Shown here: positions 18,111 to 27,071 of the stretch, in pieces | Layout of the letters: the number at the start of each line of letters is the position of its first letter | Position numbering within the stretch: position 1 is the stretch's first letter | Assembly: GCF_002000025.1 (NCBI RefSeq) | Contig: NZ_MUZV01000001.1 | Location: forward strand, 62,001 to 126,000 | From: Cognaticolwellia aestuarii | GTDB taxonomy: Bacteria > Pseudomonadota > Gammaproteobacteria > Enterobacterales > Alteromonadaceae | DNA length: 64,000 nucleotides | Direction of reading: 5' to 3' | The notes under the pieces: generated by a model | Databases searched by the model: none | What the model saw: the letters and a program-made list of their open reading frames with translations, nothing else | What the model was told of the DNA's origin: nothing | Translations under genes and position numbers: made by a program

Positions 18111-18719
18111 CTAAGTTGAGTAGCCTTTAATAAACATCGCAATACTCGAGTCTAAATAACGGTTAATTTCGCTTTCTGATATTTGCTTTTTAGTATTAAA
18201 CTCAAGGCGCATCCAGCACTCTCCCTTCACCATATTTAAAAACTGTAAGGCAGCAAATTTAGCTTCAGGGATTATTAGCTGCTGCTTGTTATCAAACTCA
18301 GCCATGAGCTTTGCCACATCATTGACAATACGCTCGGGACCCTCTTGATAGAATAGTTCCGATATTTGTGGGTAAGACTTAGACTCGTAAGCACAAATTT
18401 TATGTATCGCTAGTGCTTCTTTTGAGGTCAGCATAGCCAAAAAGCGTTTTGCCAAAACAAATAAAATTTCTGCCGGTTCACTAGCGGTATCAAGTGAAAT
18501 TTCAGTCATTTGGTACGAGTCACATTTTTGTTTTATTGATGCGGCAAATAATTCATCTTTACTACCAAAATGGCTATACACTGTTTGCTTAGAAACACCG
18601 GCATTTTTAGCAATTAAATCCATACTCGTAGAGCTATAACCTTGTTCGGTAAACAGCAACGTTGCTGCAACCAATATCTGTTTTCTTTTACTTTCACTTT
18701 TGCTTCGCACATTTGCCAT
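18111..18719 (-). CDS. TetR/AcrR repressor of the adjacent RND efflux operon
   Basis: This 202-residue regulator is counted from the ATG at 18719 (MANVRSKSESKRKQILVAA); a GTG at 18734 would add five residues. The TetR HTH lies at about 10-56 (LFTEQGYSSTSMDLIAKNAGVSKQTVYSHFGSKDELF), then a helical effector domain. It is divergent from the RND adaptor/permease operon, and the shared 268-bp region carries two perfect palindromes centred at 18923 and 18948. The obvious model is repression of the pump and relief by a pump substrate. Confidence 0.9.
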   Translation of the reverse strand: MANVRSKSESKRKQILVAATLLFTEQGYSSTSMDLIAKNAGVSKQTVYSHFGSKDELFAASIKQKCDSYQMTEISLDTASEPAEILFVLAKRFLAMLTSKEALAIHKICAYESKSYPQISELFYQEGPERIVNDVAKLMAEFDNKQQLIIPEAKFAALQFLNMVKGECWMRLEFNTKKQISESEINRYLDSSIAMFIKGYST

Positions 18720-18915
18720 AAAGCTAGTCACCACTATCCATAAAAACTAAAAAATTAACACGATACATGCCCGGTAAGTACATCACACAGGTCAATATTA
18801 ATATGAGTATTATACCCTATTAAGCTACAACTTTATCTCTTCCATAGTGTTATCTACTGATCATCATTGATTAGTGTAAAGATCTTTAACCGTGCGATAA
18901 CATACATCAAAATAG

Positions 18916-18930
18916 ACTAGACAGTCTAGT
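18916..18930. promoter_or_regulatory. Operator-like palindrome 1 (RND operon)
   Basis: ACTAGACAGTCTAGT is a perfect 7-1-7 palindrome, 57 bp upstream of the RND adaptor start. It shares the half-site ACTAGAC with the second palindrome 25 bp away. Confidence 0.7.
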
Positions 18931-18936
18931 TTGAGT

Positions 18937-18960
18937 AAACTAGACTATTGAGTCTAGTTT
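18937..18960. promoter_or_regulatory. Operator-like palindrome 2, next to the -10
   Basis: AAACTAGACT and AGTCTAGTTT form a perfect 10-4-10 inverted repeat. It ends one base before a candidate -10 (TATACT, 18962-18967), so a bound TetR dimer would block RNA polymerase. The half-site is the same as in palindrome 1. Confidence 0.75.
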
Positions 18961-18987
18961 GTATACTTTACTTTTAAGGCTGATTAC

Positions 18988-20142
18988 GTGTTCATAGTCC
19001 AACGCGCCACAAAACTACTGGCAATTTATGGTTTATTATTACCTTGCGCCTTATTAAGTGCTTGCTCTGATACTGAACAAGACAAAACTCAAGCGAGTGA
19101 ACTAAGCGCTAATTATCACCATAGTGCTAATATTCAAACCATCTCACCAAATTTGTCTTATGATATTGAGCGAAATTATATTGGTAAAGTTGTCAGTAAA
19201 CAGTTGGCATCGCTCAGCTTTGAGTACGCCGGGAAAGTCACGAAAGTTTATGTCGATAGTGGTGACATCATTAAAAAAGGTCAACTATTAGCAGAGCTTG
19301 ATACAGAATTACTCACCATTAAGCGAGAAGAAGTTGCCGCGACCATAGCGCAATTAAATGCACAAGCTGAATTGAATCGTTTAAACCTATCGCGTATTTA
19401 TGATTTAAGTTCTAAAGGTTATAGCTCTAAGCAGGCATTAGATGAACTTGAAACGGAAAAAAAGATCATTATTGCTGATCTGTCTCGCCAACAAGCAAAT
19501 ATAGCAAATATAGCGTATCAAATGTCACGGGCTAAGCTTCATGCGCCATTTGATGCCATCATAAGCACACGCTCTATCGCCGAAGGGGAGAACTTCAGCC
19601 CAAATCAAACAGCCTTTGAGCTGATTAAGCAAAGCCATCATGAAGTTTCTGTCGGTGTGCCTGTTAACGTAGCTAGTCGCTTAACTGTCGGACAAACATT
19701 GCCCGTAACCTTAGATAAACAAGTCTTATCGGCAACACTATTAGTGATTGGAAAACAAGTACATGACATTAGTCGTACGGTTGAATTACGCCTAGCTCTG
19801 AGTCAGAAAAACCATTTTTACAATGGCCAACTAGCACAAGTAAACATTCAGCAAAAAATTGAGCAAGCCGGTTTCTGGTTACCTTTATCGGCATTAACCG
19901 ATGGTATTAGAGGTCAATGGAATGTTTATCAAGTCACCCCAACAACAGCCGATTTATTCGCGATTTCAGCAACCACTGTTGAAGTAAAATATTCAACATT
20001 AGACGCTGCTTATATTACTGGTTTACCTTTAGTACCTGTCGATATTATCGTTGCTGGTGTGCACCGCTATGTCCCTAAACAAATTGTTAAGCGTGCTGAT
20101 CAGCAAGTAACGCCCGTCGCCATGAAAGGGCAAAGCTTATGA
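18988..20142 (+). CDS. RND efflux periplasmic adaptor (MFP) lipoprotein
   Basis: This 384-residue protein starts at a GTG with SD AAGG about 9 bases upstream. Its lipoprotein signal ends LLSACSD (lipidation Cys about residue 26). The typical MFP layout follows: barrel-sandwich half-motif (FEYAGKVTKVYVDSGDIIKKGQLLAELD), an alpha-hairpin (about 105-175), the second lipoyl half (AKLHAPFDAIISTRSIAEGENF) and a beta-barrel domain. It bridges the RND pump to an outer-membrane channel not encoded here. Its stop overlaps the permease start by 4 nt. Confidence 0.92.
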   Translation: MFIVQRATKLLAIYGLLLPCALLSACSDTEQDKTQASELSANYHHSANIQTISPNLSYDIERNYIGKVVSKQLASLSFEYAGKVTKVYVDSGDIIKKGQLLAELDTELLTIKREEVAATIAQLNAQAELNRLNLSRIYDLSSKGYSSKQALDELETEKKIIIADLSRQQANIANIAYQMSRAKLHAPFDAIISTRSIAEGENFSPNQTAFELIKQSHHEVSVGVPVNVASRLTVGQTLPVTLDKQVLSATLLVIGKQVHDISRTVELRLALSQKNHFYNGQLAQVNIQQKIEQAGFWLPLSALTDGIRGQWNVYQVTPTTADLFAISATTVEVKYSTLDAAYITGLPLVPVDIIVAGVHRYVPKQIVKRADQQVTPVAMKGQSL

Positions 20143-23100
20143 TACGTTCATTTGTTAAAAATGGTCGCTTAATGTCTTTGGTGATCACCTTATTAGTCGT
20201 AGCTGGTTTAGGGGCCTTAAGCAACTTGCCTCGTACCGAAGATCCTAGAATAACCAACAGAATCGCCAGTGTTATTACGCAATTACCCGGTGCAAGTGCT
20301 GAAAGAGTTGAAGTACTCATTAGCGAGAAAATCGAGCAAAAGTTACGAAAACTACCTGAAATAAACCTATTAACTTCAAACTCTCGCCCTGGTATTTCAA
20401 TTGTACAAGTGAAATTACAAGATGAAATTACCGATACCAAACCGATATGGTCTAGAGTGCGAGATTTGCTCAATGATCTCAGTCCAAGTTTACCTGCCGG
20501 TACACTCTCACCAATATTAGAAGACGATAGAGGCTATGCTTATACCCAAATAATAGCGCTTAACTGGCAAGGCACAGGTGAACCCAATACCGCGACACTA
20601 GGGCGCTATGCAAATGAGCTACAAAATCAATTAAAGTTAATTTATGGAACTGATTTAGTCAGTATTTTTGGTCGAGGATCTGAGGAAGTTTTAGTCGAAC
20701 TCGATCCCATGATGAGTAGCCAGCTAAAGCTATCCGTTAGTGATGTTTCAGAAAAAATACGTCAAGCCGATGCTAAAGTTTCTGCAGGGCAATTAACCAA
20801 TCAATTCAACCAAATGCAAATAGAATTGGCCGGCGCGTTACATGACACTGACCGGATCAGTGATATTTCAATCAAAGCAGACAATAATGGCAACTTAATG
20901 CGCGTAGGGGACATTGCTAATATTCAAAAAACCGTCAGTTATCCACCAAAAGAAATAGCGCTGATCAACGATCAGCAGGCTGTTGTTGTGGCCACACGCA
21001 TGCTACCAAACTTACGTATCGATCAATGGAGCGCTTCAGTTCAGCAAGCCTTAGCGGTATTTGCCGAAACCTTACCCAATAATGTCAGTTTAGAAGTAAT
21101 ATTTGATCAAAGCAGTTATACCGAAACTCGTCTCAGTGATCTAGTCAGTAATATCGCCGTAGGTTTTGCCATCATCGCAGTCGTACTACTCATCACATTA
21201 GGCTGGCAAGCCGCTTTAATTGTGGCCCTATCGCTGCCATTAACCGTGTTATTTACCTTATCTGTGATGAATTTTTACGGTTTACCGATACACCAAATGT
21301 CAGTAACTGGTCTGGTGGTTGCTTTAGGGATCATGGTTGATAATGCCATTGTCATGGCTGATACAATAAAAACCAATCGGGAGAATGGTCAACGTCGACT
21401 TGATGCGGTCTCAAATGCGGTTAACCATCTATGGCTACCATTACTTGGCTCAACCTTAACAACCATTTTAGCTTTTATGCCTATCGTATTAATGCCAGGC
21501 CCTGCCGGTGAGTTTGTTGGTGGTATTGCCCTCAGTGTTATATTTTCCCTAATTGGCTCTTATATTATCTCTCATACTATTGTTGCAGGTTTAGCCGGTC
21601 GCTTCATTGGCAAACGCAATAATACTCATGAATCACATTGGTACCAACGCGGGATCACCTTACCGGCATTAAACCGCAGCTTTGTTAGTGTTCTAAGTTG
21701 GTCACTCACTTACCGAAAAACCATCATCACTTTAGTATTTTGCTTACCGCTATTTGGCTTTATCGCGGCAAAGCAATTACAAGAGCAATTTTTCCCGGCT
21801 TCTGATCGCGACATGTTTCAAATTGAGCTTTTTTTACCGTCACAAAGTAGCATTATCAATACTCAGCGCGTCAGTTCACAGCTAACAAATTATCTGACAA
21901 AGTTAGAAGGTATTCAGGATGTTCGCTGGTTTATCGGTAATAATGCACCCTCTTTTTACTACAATTTAATGCCAACAAAAGATGGTGCTCAATATTACGG
22001 GCAAGCCATGGTTACCGCGACAAGCTTTCAAGCCGCGAATCGCTTAATTCCTGACATTCAAAAAAGTTTAGATGAAATGTTACCTGAAGCACAAATATTG
22101 GTCAGGAAACTAGAACAAGGACCCCCTTTCAATGCCCCTGTAGAGTTACGTATCTTTGGACCTAACCTAGATAGGTTAAAATCTATTGGTGATGATATAC
22201 GCGCTTTTATGGCTGATACCCAAGATATTACGCATAGCCGAGCAACCCTTCAGCCGGGAACACCTAAGGTTTGGGTCAATATTAATGAAGCTAAAGCTAA
22301 CCTAGCAGGTCTGTCATTAGTACAAGTAGCGCAACAACTAAACACAACGTTATCTGGTCAAGCAAATGGCTCAATTATCGAAGCAACAGAGTCTATTCCA
22401 GTTAGGGTTCGCATTGGTAATGAACAACGAGATGATTTAGCTGCTTTAGAGAATGTTAACGTGATTAACCCAACCTCAAAACAATCGATACCACTGACTG
22501 CGATTGCCGATTTAGAAGTCAAAGCTAGCCGTGGCGCTATTCCACACAGGAATGGTGTGCGCGTGAATGTCATTGAAGGTTATATTCGTGCCGGCGTGCT
22601 TCCCTCAGTTGTGTTAAATCGCGTTAAAGAGAATATGGCTAAAGCTGATTATCAATTACATCACGGTTATCGTATCGAGTTTGGTGGAGAGTCCGCTGAG
22701 CGAAATAAAGCGGTTGGCAAACTGCTGGCCAGCGTTGGTTTAATACTAACCTTGTTATTGACTGTGGTGGTGCTATCTTTTAACTCATTTCGACTCAGCG
22801 CCATTATATTTTTATCGGCATTTCAATCTATTGGCTTGGGGTTACTAAGCGTTTATATTTTTGACTACCCTTTTGGATTCACAGTAATTATCGGTTTGCT
22901 AGGTCTAATGGGGCTTGCTATCAATGCCGCGATTGTCATTATTGCTGAATTAAAAATGGATGAAAAAGCCATACAGGGTGACCAAGCAGCCATTATTCGT
23001 TGTGTACAAAGTTGTGCTCGCCATATTAGTTCTACAACGATAACAACCGTTGGAGGCTTTTTACCCTTGATTCTTGCTGGCGGTGGTTTTTGGCCGCCTT

Positions 23101-23246
23101 TTGCTGTCGCTGTCGCTGGTGGTACTGTGTTAACAACCATTTTATCGTTTATCTTTGTGCCAGCAGCGTTTTCATTATTTAGCCAGCGCAATGAATTTGA
23201 GTTAACCAAACAACCAGCACTTAACTTAAGCGCGGAGGAACGCTAG
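20139..23246 (+). CDS. RND family efflux permease (HAE1-like)
   Basis: This is a 1035-residue proton-driven inner-membrane pump: TM1 at the N-terminus, a large periplasmic porter domain, the central TM block with GLVVALGIMVDNAIVMADTIKTN (TM4 with the proton-relay Asp), a second periplasmic domain and the C-terminal TM block. The sequence type is that of drug/lipid-exporting RND pumps in marine gammaproteobacteria, not the heavy-metal subfamily. It is the second gene of the TetR-controlled operon (ATGA overlap with the adaptor); the outer-membrane partner is elsewhere. Confidence 0.93.
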   Translation: MIRSFVKNGRLMSLVITLLVVAGLGALSNLPRTEDPRITNRIASVITQLPGASAERVEVLISEKIEQKLRKLPEINLLTSNSRPGISIVQVKLQDEITDTKPIWSRVRDLLNDLSPSLPAGTLSPILEDDRGYAYTQIIALNWQGTGEPNTATLGRYANELQNQLKLIYGTDLVSIFGRGSEEVLVELDPMMSSQLKLSVSDVSEKIRQADAKVSAGQLTNQFNQMQIELAGALHDTDRISDISIKADNNGNLMRVGDIANIQKTVSYPPKEIALINDQQAVVVATRMLPNLRIDQWSASVQQALAVFAETLPNNVSLEVIFDQSSYTETRLSDLVSNIAVGFAIIAVVLLITLGWQAALIVALSLPLTVLFTLSVMNFYGLPIHQMSVTGLVVALGIMVDNAIVMADTIKTNRENGQRRLDAVSNAVNHLWLPLLGSTLTTILAFMPIVLMPGPAGEFVGGIALSVIFSLIGSYIISHTIVAGLAGRFIGKRNNTHESHWYQRGITLPALNRSFVSVLSWSLTYRKTIITLVFCLPLFGFIAAKQLQEQFFPASDRDMFQIELFLPSQSSIINTQRVSSQLTNYLTKLEGIQDVRWFIGNNAPSFYYNLMPTKDGAQYYGQAMVTATSFQAANRLIPDIQKSLDEMLPEAQILVRKLEQGPPFNAPVELRIFGPNLDRLKSIGDDIRAFMADTQDITHSRATLQPGTPKVWVNINEAKANLAGLSLVQVAQQLNTTLSGQANGSIIEATESIPVRVRIGNEQRDDLAALENVNVINPTSKQSIPLTAIADLEVKASRGAIPHRNGVRVNVIEGYIRAGVLPSVVLNRVKENMAKADYQLHHGYRIEFGGESAERNKAVGKLLASVGLILTLLLTVVVLSFNSFRLSAIIFLSAFQSIGLGLLSVYIFDYPFGFTVIIGLLGLMGLAINAAIVIIAELKMDEKAIQGDQAAIIRCVQSCARHISSTTITTVGGFLPLILAGGGFWPPFAVAVAGGTVLTTILSFIFVPAAFSLFSQRNEFELTKQPALNLSAEER

Positions 23247-23247
23247 T

Positions 23248-23277
23248 ACCGAAAGGTCATTAACTTTCGGTTTTTTA
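23248..23277 (+). terminator. Rho-independent terminator of the RND operon
   Basis: ACCGAAAG (23248-23255), 8-nt loop, CTTTCGGT (23264-23271), followed by TTTTT. It begins 2 bp after the permease stop. Confidence 0.85.
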
Positions 23278-23289
23278 GTTGCCATGATA

Positions 23290-23322
23290 AAAAAACGCAA
23301 AGTGTTACCACTTTGCGTTTTT
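23290..23322. terminator. Bidirectional terminator between convergent operons
   Basis: ACGCAAAGTG (23295-23304), loop TTAC, CACTTTGCGT (23309-23318), with an A-run on the left and T-run on the right, so it works on both strands. It closes the plsC-rraB operon (minus) and backs up the RND operon terminator (plus). Confidence 0.85.
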
Positions 23323-23323
23323 A

Positions 23324-23479
23324 TTAGTCCGGATTAAAGCCATTTTTAATTTTTTCTATACGCTCTTGGTGCCGGTGGTGTGCCTTTAATGCTGCAACAG
23401 CAAATGCGCCAACGATAGCGACTATAGGAATTAGTAGCGATAATGTTTCGGGTTGTAATAAAGTTTTTAACCATTCCAT
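23324..23479 (-). CDS. 51-residue single-pass membrane protein downstream of rraB
   Basis: This reads MEWLKTLLQPETLSLLIPIV... with one TM helix (about 13-33) and a charged cytoplasmic tail HHRHQERIEKIKNGFNPD. The arrangement is PspB-like in outline (short TM then a basic/acidic helix). An SD (AGG, 7 bases) precedes the ATG, and it lies 24 bp after the rraB stop with the bidirectional terminator directly behind it, so it is the operon's last gene. I cannot assign a family name. Confidence 0.7.
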   Translation of the reverse strand: MEWLKTLLQPETLSLLIPIVAIVGAFAVAALKAHHRHQERIEKIKNGFNPD

Positions 23480-23503
23480 CGGATAACCTATTTTTTATGT
23501 TAT

Positions 23504-23854
23504 TTATTCTTCGAAATATGTGCCCCAACCATCATAATCAACTTTGCACTGTTTTGCTAATTCGAACATCTTTTTTGTTTCATCAAAAATAATATCAAAA
23601 TCTAAAGCTTGTTCCGTGATGATGTCAAAGGCAAAGACTTTTTCGCCAGTTTCTAATTCGGCTTCTTCTGGCTCTTCAACTTCTAAGCCCATTTTAAATG
23701 CCGTAATAGCGGCTTTTTCTAGGGTGTCAAAATCAACGCTAGAAAAGTGATGCTCAATAGTATGGTGAACTTCTTCATTAGTACCATCTTCAACCAAGGC
23801 CTCTATTAACTGCTCAGTATGCTCTTGCCATTGTTGCAATTCTTCATCAATCAT
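23504..23854 (-). CDS. rraB: Ribonuclease E inhibitor RraB
   Basis: This 116-residue, strongly acidic protein has the RraB fold. It contains HHTIEHHFSSVDFDTLEKAAITAFKMGLEVEEPEE..., FAFDIITEQALDFDIIFDETKKMFELAKQCKVDYDGWGTYFEE. The C-terminal DYDGWGT is diagnostic. RraB binds the C-terminal scaffold of RNase E and alters degradosome composition and mRNA decay. It lies 16 bp after plsC in the same operon. Confidence 0.95.
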   Translation of the reverse strand: MIDEELQQWQEHTEQLIEALVEDGTNEEVHHTIEHHFSSVDFDTLEKAAITAFKMGLEVEEPEEAELETGEKVFAFDIITEQALDFDIIFDETKKMFELAKQCKVDYDGWGTYFEE

Positions 23855-23870
23855 TTTTTATCTCACTTGG

Positions 23871-24626
23871 TTAGGTATTTTTTGACTTTTTATCAACGGG
23901 CAATGTTAGCTCACAGCCCGTTTCAATATTAAGTTGTTCAATTTTAGCTAGCATAGCACTGCGAGTTTGATTCGTTACCGTACGAATTTTTTCTTTATCT
24001 TCGCCTGAGAAAGTAATCGGTGCTAAAAACTCGATAATCATTTTACCGTTATCCCAACGGTTCAAATCAATCGTTTTATGGGTGTTACTAGCGCAAACAG
24101 GCACGATAGGCACCTCAGCTTTTGCTGCCGTACGAAATGCCCCCGTTTTAAAAGGTAATACACCACGACCATAGCTGCGAGTACCTTCTGGAAATAACCA
24201 AACAGAGAGTTTCTTTTCACGAATTTTTTGTGCGGTTGTATCTATGGTTCCCATAGCTTTATTTTTGTTTTTTCTATCAATTAGAATATTGCCGGTTAAC
24301 CAATACATTTGCCCAAAAAAAGGTATCCATTTTAAACTTTTCTTGCCAACACTCACTGTTCCTGGTTGCACTGCGCCACTAACAGTAAAAATGTCATAAC
24401 TATTTTGATGGTTACAAATATAAACTACTGGGCCGATATTTTTTGCCGAGTCGGGTATTCTAACCTCAATATCTAGCCCCAAAACTTTTGCAACTTTACC
24501 AAGATATTTAGCTGTATGATAAACATTATCGCGATGAAATGGTCGGATCAAACAGAACAAGCAAGAACAGATAGAGATGATAACTAATATTAAAGTCATC
24601 AGTATGATACGTATAACAGCTAACAA
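23871..24626 (-). CDS. plsC: 1-acyl-sn-glycerol-3-phosphate acyltransferase
   Basis: This is a 251-residue inner-membrane enzyme that acylates lysophosphatidic acid to phosphatidic acid. An N-terminal TM helix (residues 5-27) is followed by the catalytic H73-x4-D78 in NHQNSYD. Next come GKKSLKWIPFFG, the substrate site FPEGTRS (Glu147) and the VPIVPVC block. All four acyltransferase motifs are intact. It heads the plsC-rraB-small-membrane-protein operon. Confidence 0.95.
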   Translation of the reverse strand: MLAVIRIILMTLILVIISICSCLFCLIRPFHRDNVYHTAKYLGKVAKVLGLDIEVRIPDSAKNIGPVVYICNHQNSYDIFTVSGAVQPGTVSVGKKSLKWIPFFGQMYWLTGNILIDRKNKNKAMGTIDTTAQKIREKKLSVWLFPEGTRSYGRGVLPFKTGAFRTAAKAEVPIVPVCASNTHKTIDLNRWDNGKMIIEFLAPITFSGEDKEKIRTVTNQTRSAMLAKIEQLNIETGCELTLPVDKKSKNT

Positions 24627-24741
24627 AGGGCATTCCTAAAAAATTTATAAGCGCTGATTATACCTTTAATTTATAAAATAGCTAAGCCAACAGCTTAGCT
24701 TTATAATTAAGCAATTAAATACAGATAGTTAGTTAACACTT

Positions 24742-25488
24742 TTATCGAGCGACTTGAATTTCACGATACTTTTTATAAAGCAATTTTAAATGCTCGTATT
24801 CAAATGCAGAACCTGAGGCATAATATCGAAAAGGCAAAGATGCTCTAGCATCAATACCATCAATTACTGACATCAATAGTTCTTCATCAGTATCTAAACC
24901 TAACTCATCAACGGCTTGTTGAAAAACCAGGTTATCAAAAACTAAACCTGTAGCATCACGAAGTGACGACGGTCCTAGCAGCGGTAGCACTAAATAGGGC
25001 CCAGCATCTACCCCCCAATAACCTAAAGTTTGGCCAAAATCTTCATTCTGCTCAGCAAACCCTATTTGCGTGGCAACATCAAATAGCCCCGCTAAACCAA
25101 CGGTTGAGTTAAGTGTGAATCGAGCAAGTGTTTCGCCGGCCACAGACAACTTAAATTGTAATAATGAATTAATAAACGTCGATATTTCATCTAAGTTACT
25201 AAAAAAGTTATTAATACTTCTTTGAACAACGTCAGGAGTGATTTTTTGATAGCCTGTAACAACTGGCAATATGACATACTCATCAGCCTTAGCATTGAAA
25301 TAATACATTCGGCGATTAAACCCTTCCCAAGGATCGGTATAAGCACTCATGACCCCTAAATCTTCATGGTTATCAGGTAACTGAACAATGGGGGCAATCG
25401 CATTACTTTCTAATTGGGGCACTGCTGAACATGCAATCATTAAAAAACAACACAGCAGAACGATAAATTGATTAAAAACCTTTAACAT
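24742..25488 (-). CDS. mlaA: MlaA/VacJ family outer-membrane lipoprotein
   Basis: This 248-residue lipoprotein (signal ending FLMIACSA, lipidated at Cys20) has the MlaA core: DPWEGFNRRMYYFNAKADEYVILPV, RSINNFFSNLDEISTFINSLLQ, FTLNSTVGLAGLFDVA, FGQTLGYWGVDAGPYLVLPLLGPSSLRDATG. MlaA sits in the outer membrane and removes surface phospholipids, passing them to MlaC. The rest of the Mla transport genes are not here. Its start overlaps the stop of the upstream lipoprotein hydrolase gene by one base. Confidence 0.94.
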   Translation of the reverse strand: MLKVFNQFIVLLCCFLMIACSAVPQLESNAIAPIVQLPDNHEDLGVMSAYTDPWEGFNRRMYYFNAKADEYVILPVVTGYQKITPDVVQRSINNFFSNLDEISTFINSLLQFKLSVAGETLARFTLNSTVGLAGLFDVATQIGFAEQNEDFGQTLGYWGVDAGPYLVLPLLGPSSLRDATGLVFDNLVFQQAVDELGLDTDEELLMSVIDGIDARASLPFRYYASGSAFEYEHLKLLYKKYREIQVAR

Positions 25489-26783
25489 TAGTTAACGCCT
25501 CTGCTGAATATAGTCTGTAAATGCTCAACAAAACTGACCCTATCAATATTGCCACAATGACCACCACGCGGGAATATTTTGCCACGTTCAGCAAATATTG
25601 ACTGTAAATATTCAACTTCTCCGGCCTTTAAAATAATATCGTCTTGATTAGTGACTAAATAAATTTTCTTTGACGTTTTTAGGTAATCCTCTATCGCATG
25701 CAAACTATAACGATAGATCAAATCAGCTTTAGTCGTTGTAGGATCTTGTCGCTGAGCTCTTGGTAACATGGCTCGATCAAAATAATCTCCGAAAGTGACA
25801 TCACTCGCACGCTGCATTGAGTGAGTTAGACTTTCGAATTTATCTATCACATGATGCTTATAGGTAATTGCGCCAGTATTAAAACTAGCGTCTAAAGCGA
25901 AGATCATATCTGAAGACGACATTCTAAATGAAGCTCCAATGAGTAGCTTTAATTCTGCTTCAGTCAAATTGGCATTTTTAAACAAACTAAAGATAGAGCC
26001 CTGATCAAATGTTGATGACTCTTGCATTGAGTATTGGTAAGAAAAGCGCTCTATTATTTCATCAAACATTGCTACTGCAGCTTGACGGTTTGCACGTAAA
26101 TCAAAATACTTATCAAGTATAGTCACCGAATTATATAAACTCACGGGCGGATTAATCAGCAATACTTTTTCAAAATTAAACGCTTGCTGTTCCTCATCTA
26201 ATAACGCAATAAATGCCGAATGTGCACCACCTAAGCTGTAACCTGTAATAGAAAATGATGAAGCCTCTACCCCGTCTTGAGCCTGTACTTGCGCCCAAAC
26301 TAAGTTCATCACATGATATAAATCTTCGGCATCATGGGCTAAATCCCCCGGCATGTAAGTCGTATTAGTTGAATTAACAATAAAATTGGCAAAGGTCGGC
26401 GATGACAAAGAAATAACATGATAGCCTTGTTGATAAAAACTCTTTTGTAGACTTAACATTTTTGCACTTTCATAACTTGCGCCTGTGCCAGCAATAATAA
26501 AAATAAGCGGAGCAGTGGTCTCTTGTTTTATTAAAGAATATTTCATCTTTTTGTTAAACCAAAAGACATCAGGTATATCTTTGAGTGGCTTAATGGTTAT
26601 CTGTTTATTAATCACAGCCACTGATTCAGGTATGTCTGCAGCAACTTCCTGACAGTAGCCTGTAACCGTTGCTTGATAGCGCGAATACGATAAATCACAA
26701 ACAGGTTTAACCAATGCCGCTTCATCTTGTTGAATGCTACATGCCGATAAAAAAATAATGAGTAAAGCACTCAATAATCGCAC
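25488..26783 (-). CDS. Lipoprotein alpha/beta-hydrolase upstream of mlaA
   Basis: This 431-residue protein has a lipoprotein signal (IIFLSACSIQ, Cys15). An alpha/beta-hydrolase fold is shown by FIIAGTGASYES (oxyanion strand), the nucleophile elbow GYSLGGAH and a C-terminal His in FPRGGHCGNID. A helical insert (about 230-350) may form a lid. It is translationally coupled to mlaA (TAATG type). This suggests an envelope lipase/esterase working on phospholipids or lysolipids with MlaA; the substrate is an inference. Confidence 0.85.
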   Translation of the reverse strand: MRLLSALLIIFLSACSIQQDEAALVKPVCDLSYSRYQATVTGYCQEVAADIPESVAVINKQITIKPLKDIPDVFWFNKKMKYSLIKQETTAPLIFIIAGTGASYESAKMLSLQKSFYQQGYHVISLSSPTFANFIVNSTNTTYMPGDLAHDAEDLYHVMNLVWAQVQAQDGVEASSFSITGYSLGGAHSAFIALLDEEQQAFNFEKVLLINPPVSLYNSVTILDKYFDLRANRQAAVAMFDEIIERFSYQYSMQESSTFDQGSIFSLFKNANLTEAELKLLIGASFRMSSSDMIFALDASFNTGAITYKHHVIDKFESLTHSMQRASDVTFGDYFDRAMLPRAQRQDPTTTKADLIYRYSLHAIEDYLKTSKKIYLVTNQDDIILKAGEVEYLQSIFAERGKIFPRGGHCGNIDRVSFVEHLQTIFSRGVN

Positions 26784-27071
26784 TAAATTTCTCCCTAACA
26801 GATTTATTATCTAAACCTAAAAATCATTGTATCTGCGTGATAAAACTTACTTTCACGCCATAGTAGTCAGCATTACATTCTATCTTTTGTCCAAATAAAA
26901 GTATCTAATTTATAGCGTTAATTAATTAACTGCGTTTTTTTACCATCAGTTATTATTCATTGACTATAGTTAACTTGAATCTTGGATTAACTGACACCTA
27001 TTTAATATAGTTATTCATCCTACAGCTAAACACTTGAGTTAAAAGTCGTTTACGGTCAAATAAGGACTTAT

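Noticed and set aside
23346-23528. 60-codon minus-strand frame over the same DNA as the 51-residue membrane protein
   Set aside because: Out-of-frame relative to a better ORF that has an SD, a TM helix and an operon-like position; its product looks random.
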